A stretch of DNA of 64,000 nucleotides, from positions 682,001 through 746,000 of the forward strand of contig CM074697.1 in the NCBI GenBank assembly GCA_037367355.1, written 5' to 3'. Within the stretch, counting starts at the first letter, position 1, and the number at the start of each line of letters is the position of its first letter. The position numbers and the translations under genes are program-made. Positions 34,569-47,105 of this stretch are shown piece after piece. Source of the stretch: Neoscytalidium dimidiatum. Lineage: Eukaryota > Ascomycota > Dothideomycetes > Botryosphaeriales > Botryosphaeriaceae. The notes beneath the pieces were generated by a model. The model saw nothing but the letters and a program-made list of their open reading frames with translations. It was not told the origin of the DNA and searched no databases.

Positions 34569-36437
34569 TCAATGGCCTGTCAACCCTCTTTCGCTTGTAG
34601 GCGGGCTAGTCGGGGGGCGGGAGCTGTACAGGCTGATGGAGTTGTCCTTCTCCTCCGTGCCATCCATATCCATGTCCAGTGCATCGGTGAATGACATCTT
34701 CCCATCTGCACTGACGCTTCGCTGTCTTCCGTCCTCGTGTTCAGCTCTGTTCGCGGCATGAGTGGGACTTCCTCTGATCGACTGCGGCCTCAACGCTCCA
34801 CTCATCTCCATATCGGCTTCGACTTTTGGCTTGCGCGGAGACCTTCGGCAGAACAATAGACCACGGACATCTTCCCAGGCATCTTTGCACTGCGCCCACG
34901 ACGTGCTGACGTAGATAGCAAAGTTCCAAAAGCCCTGCATGGGCAAGACGAAGGCGGCTGTGACGTTGAGAGCGTAGTTCACTTCTGTCGGATGCGCGAG
35001 AGCCCACACTCGGTTCACGGTCGAAGGAATCCAGACAACGAAGAGCGCGATGAACATGAGGAATGCGACTTTTGCATAGCCCCAAGCAGCATCATTTGCG
35101 TGACGGCCGGCGGAGTTGGACTTGCGATTGCCAGCACCACCCGAGCTAGCCGGGCGGGGACCTTCGAAGTCGAGAAGGAGCTCGGCGGGAACAGGAGAGC
35201 CTGCCGAGACTGAGGTAGAGAAGACATTTTTGGCGTCACCTTGGGCGCCTGAGACGGCATTTGAGTAAGGCCAAACGGAACTGTTCGGTTCATAGCGCTG
35301 GAATTGGTGCTTGTCGTTCGCGTTGGCTTGCCTGCCATTAGTACTCTGCTTGACTGTGGCCCCGCTAAGATTCCGGGTGCTGGAGAAAGAGCTGCGTGCG
35401 TCTGCTTCCAAGTCGCCGGGTTTCAGATGATCATCGGACTGGATTGCCTCTGACGTGACGACAACTTCGGTAATGGCGGTCACTGCGTTCGCGGTAAATG
35501 GGTTCTTAATCTGCGGGAAGGGCTGTTCATTACTTCGTGAGAAGGCGCGCAAGGCTTTACGCTGCTTGAAGATGACTCTGCCAGTGTAGCAGTAGATACC
35601 GATGGTCACGATGATCACACACCTAATTAGTTGCGATGTCAGCTACAGTAACTCAGAGTGGAAAATCAAAGAGAGCTTACCACACGGGTCCGTAGAAGAA
35701 GGCAATGCGCATCCACTCCCAATCTTTGCCTACCCAGCACCAGAGCTTCATCGGGTTAACCTCTTCCACGGTACAGGGTGCAAATAACTTACAACTGCGT
35801 CAGCATAGATTCCCGTCTTAAGCCGGGACTCGTCAAGGATGAGGTAGATCAGCGCAGGCACGAAGCAGATGCCATAGCATGCGAGGAAATAGCGCAACTC
35901 AAGGCCCCGAAGATCGACGGCGTTGTAGTTCCTTTTACTATGTCAGTCACGAGTCTAAAAGTGAAGATCGGTAATGCGGCCTTTCTCACTTGAAGAATGT
36001 AAGGTACACATTCAGTGCCATGCATAAGGTCCAGAGCGAATCGGCGGGCATGAACCTGCTCAACGTTAGCTCTATTGAAAGTAAGAGTACTGCCGAGTTA
36101 GCCGACGAAGCGAGATTGAGCAGAGGTTGCCCAAACGAGGTAGCCAGCAGAACGAGGCGGTCAGCCAGAGTTCAGGAACCTACATCTGGATGAAGAACCC
36201 TTGGAAGCGGCACAGAGCAATGGAAGCCCCATTCTTTGGAACGGCCGCAACCGAAATGACAGTAGCGGTGTTTGTAAGAACATTGCCGATGGATGCGTAG
36301 ACGATGAGCCTGTTGATGGGTTTGCGAAATGCAGGAAAGAAGGCAAAGGTCAGCAGGATGAACAGGCAACCGGCGAGCGAAATGGCAGACGTCGTGCGCG
36401 CGACGCTCTCGATGACGAGTTCCTGACGGACATCCAT
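34569..36437 (-). CDS. cAMP-receptor-class (Dicty_CAR-like) seven-transmembrane GPCR
   Basis: The model joins complement(34569..35622, 35681..35745, 35793..35931, 35990..36055, 36184..36437), 525 aa. The seven helices are readable: SAISLAGCLFILLTFAFFPA, INRLIVYASIGNVLTNTATV, DSLWTLCMALNVYLTFF, YFLACYGICFVPALIYLIL, IAFFYGPVWCVIIVTIGIYC, KVAFLMFIALFVVWIPSTVN and NVTAAFVLPMQGFWNFAIYV. Cysteines in ALCRFQG and LWCWVGKDW can form the usual extracellular disulfide. A third intracellular loop of about 180 residues is Ser-rich, and the cytoplasmic tail is long (about 110 residues). This layout matches fungal receptors related to Dictyostelium cAMP receptors (the GprH/GprI type); the ligand in fungi is unknown and cAMP itself is not shown. 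The introns are 128, 58, 47 and 58 nt. A second acceptor for exon 3 (exon start 35937) would replace Lys with Asn-Lys-Arg. Confidence 0.88.
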
Positions 36438-37682
36438 GTTGGCGTAGGGTGAGCGGTACAGGAGTCGTCGTCCGCAACGAAGAGGTTGGAGCTGATGGTG
36501 GAGGGCGGAAGAGAAGATCTAGGAATGAGAGGCGGACAGATGTGCGGCCAGAGCTGAGGTGACTTGCGGAGGGTGCAGTGAGCGAGAGCGGCAGGCGCAA
36601 CCCTGGGGTTGCTGCAACTGTGGCGAGTGCCTGATACTTGACCTGCTCCGACGTACGGTGATTGACCCCCGCGGGCAAGAGCAGCTTTGTCCAACCGAGG
36701 ATGAATTGGAATTGGCGTTATCCGCGAGAAGCGGTGATGGGAAACGGCAGCGAGGGTCTGCCGATCTGGACAATCATGGATCCAGGACTCGATGTTCGAC
36801 TCTGCCACGGAAAGGAACGGCGGATATCAGGAAGCGGTTGGCAGACAAAGTTTCGAGGTGGGCAGCGACAGGGATCGCGAATGCTGAGACGTCAACGAGG
36901 GGCAAAAATCCAGGGCCGGGGTGGCGTGCGGCAGAAGGGAAGTTGCAGAGACGGCGGCGGGAGAAGGCAGTGTTTGATGCCTGGCTCGTCTTGTCTCGTT
37001 TGCGGCGACAAACGCGGACAGGAGGGTCGGAGCCAGAGGCAGGGCGACGGTCAATCAAAAGGATAGTAAGTGTTGCGGTGACGGACGGTGCGTCGTGGGG
37101 CGTGAGGGTGGAAGTGAGGGTTGGCGGTGGCACGTAGCACAAGGAAGGATGATATGCGATGGACTGACTGTCGCGTCTCACAGGCACCGTCGCTGGCAGC
37201 ACACACCGGCAAGTCGGGCAGCACAGTGGAGCAGACGAAAAGGACAGTAATAAAAAAAAAAAGGGTGCGAGGTGGATTCGCTCGCATGCAGCAGGCCGGG
37301 CTATCGATTATTTCACCTTGATCAGCCACGCACTCCACAGAGCCACCATCGTCTGCGCAGCACTCGGCGTCCGGGGCAGGGTGCGACCAGCCAGTCGGAG
37401 CCCTCGCATGCCGCCACCAGGGCTCGAAACACATGCCGGCAGAACAGGGCCCTCGAGCAGGCCTGCGATGATGCGGCGTCAGCACTGAGTCAACCCAGCC
37501 AGTCGACGAAGGCGTGGATTGGGCATGCGATCGACGAGCGTCTGGAAGCTGCGCACGGCGCCCAGCAAGGGGGCCGGGGGCACGAGCGATCGGAGTTTGG
37601 ATGCAGTGCGTAGTATGCTCTCGTCCATCCCTTGGCGGCTCGCGATGGCGACAGCAGAGGGTTGGGGAGCAGCTGGGAAGAA

Positions 37683-37709
37683 GGCGGCGGCGGCGGCGGC
37701 GGCGGCGGC
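37683..37709. repeat. (GGC)9 trinucleotide repeat
   Basis: Nine uninterrupted GGC units in the GC-rich island upstream of the GPCR. Confidence 0.9.
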
Positions 37710-37760
37710 GGGCCTTGGTGGGCCAGCGTCGCGGTGTCGTCTGGTGCCGGCGCGCTGGGG

Positions 37761-37795
37761 TGCAGCCTGCAGCCTGCAGCCTGCAACCTGTAACC
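37761..37795. repeat. Heptamer tandem repeat TGCAGCC x5
   Basis: Three exact TGCAGCC units are followed by TGCAACC and TGTAACC. The last two differ by stepwise transitions (G to A, then C to T), so the array appears to be decaying. Confidence 0.85.
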
Positions 37796-38313
37796 TGCGC
37801 TGCGCAGCGGCAGCCCATCTCCAGCTCTGCTCCAGCTGTGCTCCAGCCCGTCCCAGCGACAAACGCAACAGCCCACACCTCATTCTGCGCCCAAGCACAA
37901 AGGGAGCATAAGCTTGGTGCGATGCTTCGACCCGCCATCGGCCGACCTCTCCGTCCTCTCCGTCCTCGTCGCGCTCCCCCAGACCACCCAGAGTCCTCGT
38001 TAACATCGCTGATCACCAGCAGCTCACCTCGCCTGCTCGCGTCCACCTTCTTCCCCGCAGACACGCTACCACGCGAAGCTTTTTCGCGTCAAAGCCGGAG
38101 TCACTACTGGCAGTCAAGCCTCGCACCTCCAGCGGCCGACGCCGCGCGATCGTCAGGGCAGCTCTCACACACTCTCCCATCCACGGCCGGCGCCCTCCCG
38201 TTAGTCCGCTTTCGTCCATGGTCGCACACCACGCGTGATGGACGATATGCTTGTGTACCGTGTCTGCCGACTAGACGCGCTCGACCAGGAAGCTCGGCGC
38301 CGTCCCTCGTGGG

Positions 38314-38332
38314 GAGAGAGAGAGAGAGAGAG
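38314..38332. repeat. (GA)n microsatellite
   Basis: An uninterrupted 19-nt GA alternation within the GC-rich island. Confidence 0.9.
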
Positions 38333-41300
38333 CGCGCGAGTTCAGGGGCGTCTGCTGGTACCGTGGTCGAGTTCTCTGCTTTGGTCCAGCAACTGCGCTC
38401 TCCCAACGGCGGTGCTGTGCTCCTGCAGTAGTGGTTGACGGATGCAGCGGTCAAGCAAGGACTCCCGGGTCGCACTGACTCTCGCCAGGCACCATAACGG
38501 CTAGCCACCGGCGCAGCGCCAGGTCTATTTCCCGTATAAGAAACTCCCTTCACCTTCGCGTATAGCGCGTCCGACCTAGCGCCCCCAGCCGCCGGGCCGT
38601 TTGCTGTCTCTTTCTCCCTACGCATGCGCAAGTCCGCTGATTGTCATTTCGCGGTGCTTATCGTTCAGAGCACCTATGCGCGCGCATTTGTCAACTGCGG
38701 GCCGAAGTGGAATCGGCCGACTCAGCAGCACCATGGCGCGCGTTCGCGTTGCGGAAATGCAGCCAGCCAGCCAGCCCTGCAACCGCTCGGTCAGCTGCAG
38801 CAGCCACCGCCCAAGTCCACTCAGCCTTATTGCGCGCAGCAGCTTAATCGGCGCCCAGAACGCCCAGGTCGCCGGGGACGAGTGCAAAGCCGGCTGAGCA
38901 AGTCTGTACTTGAGTCCGCCTGCTCTGCTCTCTGCTCGTACGATCAGGTTTCAGCATCCAATGACTCGGGATGGCTTTCCCGGACGGCGGATGCCCCCTA
39001 TCGCTGCTCTCCAGGCCTCATCCCCGCACACTTGACCCACCGCGCGGGTACCCCGCGAACTGCCTTCCGCGCCACTCCTCGCTCGTTTCTGCTTCTGGCC
39101 GTCCGCCCGGCACATCTCCAGCCTTTGTTTATCCGCTTTTCCCTCATAAGCTTGGCCCCCCGGATCCGCGTCGCTCTTGAGCTGGCTTTGGCTGCTGCCG
39201 AGAGAAGCTCCAGCCCTCATTACTAGCATTTCTGACGCATGATCACTCATGAAAATTCTGCCATCAGGGCTTGTTCATCCCAAGTCAGTCAGAGTCCAAA
39301 TCCTTCGAGCTACCGTCTTGCGATCCGCGCAATCGATAGGTACCGTCTCTTTTTAACTTTCGGCTACCCGTCATCATTCTAGCATGTGCCGTGCGCCCTA
39401 TCCTACGGCATCGCCGTCCAGCCCCTGTCTTGACAGGCGGCTGAAACGCGTGGATAATTCGCGTCATTGACATCCACATCAACGTATTCGGTTCGCTCAT
39501 TGACCTAGAGTCAAGCCGCGACCTGAAAGTACTCTCGAGACCAATTGCGTCTCCGCGTTCAAACGCGGTTCGCTCCACCCAGGAGCCCCTGGTGCGCGCC
39601 ACGCTTAAAGCTGATTGGCATGGGCCCAAGCTGCCATCCCAAGACGCTTCTGGACACCATCCGTGGCCCCATGTTGCTCGCTTTTGCAATGGCCCACGTG
39701 GTCGATCATTCCGACCCCACCGTCGGCGACGCGTTACCGCCATTCCCATTGGGCTGAGTGCTCCACTCGTTCAAATTATTCTTCTGCCAAAAGGGTAATA
39801 AGGGATTTGGGGTCCGGAATTGTCAAACTGGCTTCATCTCCGCCCTAACTCGCAGTCGCCGAACACAAGACTTCGAAAAGCGCCCCCTTTCGGCATCTGT
39901 TCTTCATTTGAACGCCCAGCCCTCTACTATTATATCCACCGCCACCCTCGCCTGCCCCCGTTATGTCCCGCCTTTCTCTAAGCCGTGCACAAGTACCGTC
40001 ATACTCGCTAACATGGAATCTGATTCGTGCCTTGACATTGATCCCGATCCTAATGCTCGACCTCCTGTCCACAGTATTGGAATCCCCACCGCGATTGCTA
40101 ATAGGTAGGCGAGGGCTGCGTAACTGCAAAGTGCCGACATTTTGGTGGTGTGATATGGCCAAGACGTGCCCTTGCCCCTCACTCGCTTGCGAGTAGGAAA
40201 AAAAAAAAAAGTCCCTCGAACGGGGTCGGTCGATCCGGATCGCGACGGCCGCCTTACTCCGGGGGCCGAATAGGGTTGACGGGGCCAGCCGGTGATCTCC
40301 GATGGTAGGATCGCGTTCCTAGCACATCGTGGCAGCTTTGCTGATTGCCCAGCAGTCTTGCATAAACGTTTCTGCGTGTAAGGAAATTTTCTTTCTGACC
40401 GGAATTAGGACTGAGTGATTGGCTAATATTGAAGGCGCGGCAGGTTTGGGATGACGCACGTTCGGCGTTCGTTCTTGAGCAATGGTTTCTGCGAGCTTCA
40501 TGCGTTCATCATTGAGAACTCGGTTTCTACACATCATCCTCCTGTCTGCGAATCCTCTCCCTCTCCTCTGTGCTGGCAGGCGGTGGCCCGTGGTTTTCCC
40601 GCACGATAGTTTCGTTTTTATGCGCGTCCCTGCAGTTCCCGTCCATTGCTGTCATGCGTGGCTGTCAGAGAATTAGAGGTGTATGCTTATTGCGACCGTC
40701 CAGCCTTGTTGGCGGATCTCGGGTTAAGACCATTATGCTTGGCTCGCTTCTTCTGCTCTGGCTCGTCACGTTCTGTTAGTGAAGCTGGATCTTGGGCTTT
40801 GACATTGAGACGAGTCTCTCTACCCCAGTAGTAAGTTCCAAGAGCACAAATAGCAGGGAAAACCTCTCGGCGTAAGCTCTTGGCCGGGTCTTGGGAGAGA
40901 AATAGCGGCGTGGTAGGGCCTGAGGGCTGAGACAGGCGAGTAAGAGGAGTGGCTGTGCGTCTTTTTTTTTCACGATCTCTGGTGTTGATTGCGCGTTCAG
41001 CTGTCTTGTATATTCTTTTTCAAATGCAATTCACATTGTGTGCAGGGACTGCGGTATGGCTTGGGCTGGGGAGCCGGAAGTGTCAAGTTTGGGGGCGGAG
41101 TAATGTTGAGGGTTGTTTACGGAAGACGATCCTCGTGTCGATGGTCCACCCGCAGAGATATGGATCGACTTACTCCACGCCCATATGAAAGAATAAGCGG
41201 GGCGTTCTATTCCAACTTTCCCGGTCTCACGAATGTTGAGTGAGCCCACAAACCTAGCTTGAGGAGGTGAGTTAGAAGCTTTATTGATGGGGCACATGGC

Positions 41301-42368
41301 GTTTTCTCGTTCAAGGAATGAAATTAAGAAAGTTCGGCGCCAATGAAACTCTAAGACTTTAACCCTTGAGACCATAAAAGTCTTAAACAGATTTTCACTA
41401 ATGGTACATAGGAATACACATATTCGCGAAGACGTCTTTCTGGCCACTTGAGACCGAACCCACATCCAACATGCAGTAGATGCGCTCGATCAACATGTAT
41501 TTCGGCTACTGCCATCTCTGCGCAAGAAGGCGGCCGAACCATACGTTGAGATCATGAATCACTTAATTCCAGAGGATTCCAACTCGTGAAGCAGTTCCCC
41601 CCTTTTTTTTTCAATGCTTTATCGGAGGTCGTAGGGACGTAGCCGACGTGCCTGATTATTGGCCTTGGGTAGAGTATTGTCCCGACAAAGTAGTAATCGA
41701 GATACATGAATCATATCACCTATGAACAGTATTCTGGAGCAACTAAACAAAACGATGGTTATGCGCGTTTTGATAAATTTGTTCTTCGTGCGACCATGAT
41801 GACGTGTGATTGCCAGTGTATGCAAATTTGCATAGGTGTCTCAGAGGGACTCTTGAAAGCTAATGCTGAGTCAAGCCTATGGATAGTGCGAACAGTCTTT
41901 TTGCCGATGTTTCCGGTTACTTCCTATGTTTCCTATGCAAAGGCTGTGTTGATATTGGCACATTTTATCCCTACACTTAAAGGCTTTAATATATGTACGG
42001 ATTCAATGCCACCGGTCAGTTACAAGCTTCATCCTGTTGGTCGCGTCGAATTTTCGAGAAAATGATGACAATTATATCGGCTTACACGCCGCACTCAGCT
42101 TCTATACTACACTGGAGTAATCTCTAAGTTTTGACAAGATTCATGTCTGGAGAGGCATGAAATGATTTTCTGAGAATGGGAAAAAATATATAGCAACCCG
42201 AAAGCTATGGCAAAGGGCACTTCATCCAGTGTGGTTGCAGTATTACATCTTGACGAAAATATGGAATACCGTAGGACAACATCAAGACCACTAGCCCGTA
42301 CTGTCAACAGAACGACGTCGTACTTTCTGAATTCGACAAAAGCTCCTGCAGGGGCTGTACTCGAAAAA

Positions 42369-43126
42369 TCAACCAGGTGGTACCAACTGAACCCCATTGT
42401 GGTGCTTCGCCGAAGACTCCGCACACTCCCTCTCAAACGAGATCTTCCTGATAACTCTCTCCCCAGGGACCGACCATTAGGCAAATCCTCCACGGCCGTT
42501 GTACTCACGATGCCTGTGCTCCCAACCCCTTCATGAACTCCGGCGGCAACCTCGCCCACAGCACCCACCACGAACGCACCTCGAAGTCGTCCACGGAGGC
42601 GATCCTCGCGAAGACCCGCGCCGCCGCGGCCTGCACGTCCCGCCGCGCGACCTCGACCGCGTCCGCGAGCTTCGTGCGGACGCGCGTGAAGCGGCCGAGC
42701 GCGCCGGGGTTGCGGGATGGCGGATGTCAGCTGCGCGATGGCGGTGGTGGGGACGCGGGCGGCGGCGAGGAGCGCCTTGAGGGCACGCAGGTCGGCGCGT
42801 GCTTGGCGGGCGATGGCTGCGTTGGTGGTGGTGGTGTGGAAGTGCGTGTGCTTGAAGGTTTTGTAGAGGCTCATGGCGAGCCAGCACGAGGCGTTTGGGG
42901 GCATGGTGCGCCACGCGTCGGGTGGCAATGAGCTCGGCAAGGCGCGGGAGGTGGCAGTGTAGGTAGCTGGGGATAATGCTGGTGGTTGGGGCGGGTCCGT
43001 GGTCGGAGTGGCTGGGTGAGTATTCGTTTTAAGGTAGGCGAGGACGGAGGAGCGAATATCGAAGAGAGTTAGCGGGGGAAGACGCTTGCGCTGAATTGAG
43101 TGGTGGTTGGTAACTTCGGCCGGCAT
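42369..43126 (-). pseudogene. Unrecognised gene (about 231 aa) with an apparent 1-base frameshift
   Basis: I do not recognise the family. The minus-strand frame from ATG 43126 (MPAEVTNHHSIQRKRLPPLT) reads as natural protein to RVPTTAIAQLTSAIPQP near 42,705. Protein-like sequence then continues one frame over: GALGRFTRVRTKLADAVEVA, then DDFEVRSWWVLWARLPPEFM and GLGAQAS. A 61-nt GTGAGT...TCAG intron (42448-42508) joins on to KISFERECAESSAKHHNGVQ, and a stop follows at 42369. The frames switch inside a roughly 24-nt window that has no GT-AG pair but does have a run of four C. With one C removed, exon phases close exactly (617 + 79 nt). So the cause is either an assembly indel or a recently broken gene. 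Confidence 0.5.
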
Positions 43127-45891
43127 ATCCAGTCTTGTTGTTCTCCTGGGCTCTCAGATAAGAAGCGAGGACTCAGGTGGAGAATAGAGAAGGCGGAATC
43201 AAAGCCAACGGTGGGAGCCTTCCGATTGTCCGTCGAAGCTGTGGATGGCAGGCTTGAGGAAAAAGTGAAGTTAGGGTCAGGTCTGGTAGGCAGGAGAAAC
43301 TAAGGGTAGAAGAAATTTAACGAAAACATCTTGGTATGATCTTTGTTGAAACTTTCAACAGTGAAAAAAAGACAACACTTAACTGTGTCTTTGTGGGATT
43401 TCTTGGTGTTAACGAATCCAGATGGGATCCAAGATATGCCGATACGGACAAAAGAAACATTGATTTGCGATGTAGTAACCCTCTTTGGAAGGGGAATATG
43501 CAATCATCAGAAGATGACTTGAACCTCGACAGCACATAGTACCTTTGATACGAAAGTACGGACGAACGTAACGAGTTTTAAGTTAAGCTTTACATATAGG
43601 TGCGTTGATGATCAGCAATTCAGATTGGTGGAAAGAAATAACATCTGTATGAACATCGGCTTCTCCATTTCCGAAGCTAAGACGATACTTCCGGTCGAAG
43701 AGATTATAGTAGGAGCGTATCTGACGTGTCAGAGCCTTCAGCTTAGCGAGATGGTAGTTTTTCATATGGGAGAAACAGAAAGCCAAACGGTATAAGTGAA
43801 GCGAAGTGAGGTAGGATGTCGAAGCAGAATGCGTTGGTTGACGTTGGAATAGTTCAAATGGTGAATCCGCATGAACTTTTGGGATTCAGCGGTGGGTAAC
43901 CTCACCCAGGCCATCGGACATGAGGAAGCTCTCAGTTCCTGGTGAGAAGAACAGCACAAGAGTCCGATCGACGGATGGACGAGATACAAGAACCGTCCTG
44001 TAAGCCGCACGATCAGGCTTAATCCATGTCCGATAAAACTACCCATGTGGTCGAAGTCCCGTAACGTGCCTGGTAACTGCTTCACAGAAGTGATAGAGGT
44101 TCTCAAATATCTATACACGTCAAAGCCTTCCGGGTATTCGTGAGGCTTCAACTACCAAGTACGTTCCTGTGGCATCCTTTGGTGTATACAACATTTCCGT
44201 GGATGTAAAATCTTCTTTATCGCTCTGAGAATGTGATTATAGATGTGTTAAAGGCGTAATGTATGAAGCAATGCGTCCCGTACTGGTTCATGAAAGAGGA
44301 CAATAGAGTTTTTGAAAGTGTGACAATACCAGCTTGTCGAGCTGTCCAGACCAGCATTTGTGTCAGTTAGATGACACATTTGTGAGTATCATTTGTCTCT
44401 CAATTAAATAGGAAACTTAGATGTTGCTTACTACTCAAGAGGTAATGCTATCAATTGCTGGAACTTTCACGGTTTTGAAGACGAATTGAATGATTTTGCG
44501 GTGTGGGCTGAAAAAACGTTTGTTCTAAGAAGTTGTACCGAGATCCATAATAAGTATCAGTATATACAGCACCTATTTTGGAAGAGCAAAGACAGTGCTA
44601 GAAAAAGCCATGGGAAAATTAAGCCATTTTAAGTGGTAACCACGCCTGGAAAATCAAAAGGCCTGATGTTCAGTGAAAGTAGCTTTGACTTAGAGGGTGG
44701 AACGCTTAGAGAACTGTGGATATCTGGGCTGAGAAATGTGTGAGTATTTGGCTCGATGGCGAGTCTGCTAACGACTCGGACCTTGCAATGGCTGGACACA
44801 TGAGGCATATGTGTGGATGGCTCTAGATATACTTATGTTGAAATTGCTGCGAACGGGATATAGAGAAAACACATCGGAACAGACGAACATGGATAGGTTG
44901 AGTTCGGGACAGGGCAGAGCCAGGAGCTTGCCTGCCAATTAAAATTTCGTGTACCCGAGACTCTATAGTTTACAGGCTGGATTGTTCCTCAGAGAATGGC
45001 AAGATTGGACTGTAGGAGAACAGACTAGGAAACACATCACAGTAGAGAACAAGAAGGCATAGGTTGGTAGGATCAATGTGACTATACTGGAATAATATTG
45101 TGTAGAATCCAGAGCTTGCACTCCATGGCAAAGACGGTTGCAAGACGCTTGACGTGCGGTCGACATACCTGGGAAACCCAAATGGTAGCTTTTTTACAAA
45201 CCGAACACCCCTTCAAGAAGATCATCAAGGAAGGATTAGGGGGCAGGCAGTAGGCAGACAACTAAAAGGGCTAACAACGAGCGAGTATCCTATCAGGGAT
45301 GTACTAAGATCAAGCATTCCAGAATTCCATTCATGCTAGAGAACAAACCATGGGCAGCTTTGGGCGGACGGTGGAGCTTCGAAGGAGCCGAGCGTTCCAG
45401 ACCATCATCGGCGCCGAATGTAGGCAATGACGCTCCCAAGACGGAGGGGACTCAAGGGTACTGGCGGGGACAGCCAGGATGAAGGCACGGTGCGGACGGG
45501 CTACTTTATTCTGACGACAGCGCAGCGGAAATAACCAGACGCCACCACGTGCGAAATGATGGGGGAACGGCATTGGCCCGTGAAGTGAGACACTGGGATT
45601 CGCAGCGGGAGCAAGGGAAGGCCCGAAATTGCAGCGCGGTGACAGGCGGGGAGATCCGGACGCGGTGTTGATGATTACCAGAAGGCCGCGTTCAGCACGT
45701 GCGGGATCACCGGCCTGCGGGGCGGTGAGGTATAGGAGGACTATAGCGTCCTGCACGAGCTGCCGTTTGGGGCAGCGACGGGACGGAAGAGGCGGCGAAC
45801 AGCAAAGCCTGCGGCGAGCAGGCGGGAACGCCCATGTGCTGGAGGTGTGCTGGTTACGGCGAAAAGCGCACATCAGCAGGGTGAGAGGAGA

Positions 45892-45901
45892 GGGGGGGGG
45901 G
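45892..45901. repeat. Run of 10 G
   Basis: A homopolymer at the left edge of the GC-rich island upstream of PDE2. Confidence 0.8.
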
Positions 45902-46351
45902 AAGGGGTGGCATCATCACAGCTCCACATGATCGGCCACGGCTTGGCGCGAGCGCGGGCGTGGGCGAGGACGACTGGCGGGCGCTCTCCCAACGGCGCGC
46001 ACGGCAGGCTCAGAACGGCGTCGACGGCTGGCCACTCCTACTGGCCACTGGCTACTGGCAGCGCGGCAGCGGGAAGGCGGCAGAGATCGTCAAGCGAGTC
46101 GACTCGACGGATCAGCTGAAGATCGGGCGTGGCGCTGTCGCCTTTTTCTCGAAGCCTGCCTGCTTGGGCGAAGCCAGCGACGGGCCCAATGACGTGCGAG
46201 CCAGGCGGCGTGACTCGTGAGGGCGAGAAACACGGCGAGCGCAAGGTTGGTGAGCGGATCGGCGGCATGGGCAGGCGGCGAGAGACGTGAGAGGCCGGCC
46301 TGGCTGCAGCATGACGCGGCGGCCGCCTGCGCGCTGCGGCCTGCGAACTGC

Positions 46352-46379
46352 GGGCGGCGGGCGGCGGGCAGCGGGCAGC
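46352..46379. repeat. Heptamer tandem repeat GGGC(G/A)GC x4
   Basis: Two GGGCGGC units are followed by two GGGCAGC units. The same GGGCAGC heptamer, four copies, recurs at 59873-59900 in another GC-rich island. Confidence 0.9.
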
Positions 46380-46438
46380 GGCCTGCGGTGCGCGCGTGGA
46401 CGGACGCTGGGCGAGCGACGAGCGACGAGCGAAGAGCC

Positions 46439-46483
46439 ATGCGATGCGACGCGATGCGATGCGATGCGCTGCGGTGCAATGCG
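46439..46483. repeat. Pentamer tandem repeat ATGCG x9 (imperfect)
   Basis: Nine consecutive 5-nt units: six exact ATGCG, plus ACGCG, CTGCG and GTGCA. The period is not a multiple of three, which argues against the overlapping ORFs here being real proteins. Confidence 0.85.
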
Positions 46484-46903
46484 GCTGGCGCTGCGAGAAG
46501 GCGCACACTGCGGCGAGGCGAGCTCCAGCGCGCAGCATGCGGCGGCGGCGGGGACCCTTACTCGCGGCGGGCTTCTTTGAAGCTTGGTGGTGTCTCAGGG
46601 CCTTGGGCGCGCTGGAGCAAATTGGCAGCGGAGTGACGGAAGGGGATCTTCGCCGCGGCGATCTGCAGTGCGGAGCGGACTGGACTCGCTCGCTGTGCTG
46701 GCAGCTGAGATCCACCGCGACTGACCAGCGCACAAAGGGCACGCGGGCAGCCGACGCCGAGTCTGCAAGCCTGCCCGCCCGCCCAGTCAGCGCGCGGCTG
46801 CGGCTTCGAGAAGGACGGCGGCGAACGCCCGCAGCCCTGCCATCCCGGCTGCCGCCTGGCTTCCGGCACCTCACGCCTCGAGAGAGGAAGGTGAGGTGCT
46901 GCT

Positions 46904-46939
<36 letters not shown>
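46904..46939. repeat. (GTCGCC)6 hexamer repeat
   Basis: Six exact GTCGCC units in the presumed upstream region of PDE2. Confidence 0.9.
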
Positions 46940-46941
<2 letters not shown>

Positions 46942-47062
46942 GGCCCTCGGTCGGCGCGCGGCCTGCCTCTGCGTCTTTCCTGCGCGCGCATGGCCGGGCC
47001 TGGCACTGACTACCATCTGCCGTCCGCTCGCCTCTACGCTCTCTCTCTCTGCCTGCGCTCAC

Positions 47063-47063
<1 letters not shown>

Positions 47064-47102
<39 letters not shown>
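47064..47102. repeat. (CTG)13 trinucleotide repeat
   Basis: Thirteen uninterrupted CTG units, 830 bp before the PDE2 start codon. Confidence 0.92.

Positions 47103-47105
<3 letters not shown>

Larger units (their letters stand above)
36438..42368. other. Long intergenic stretch with GC-rich island and simple repeats
   Basis: These 5.9 kb have no gene I can support. From 36.5 to 39.2 kb the DNA is visibly GC-rich, and long ORFs on both strands are Arg/Ala/Ser/Pro-rich and overlap in several frames, so they look compositional. From 39.8 to 42.3 kb composition returns to average; the 41706-42065 ORF (119 aa, plus) is unrecognised. A run of 14 A lies at 40198-40211. The part next to 36437 must hold the GPCR promoter. 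Confidence 0.5.

Noticed and set aside
37051..38064. 337-codon minus-strand ORF upstream of the GPCR
   Set aside because: Arg/Ala/Pro-rich low complexity with competing ORFs in every frame and GGC and heptamer repeats inside. There is no family resemblance.
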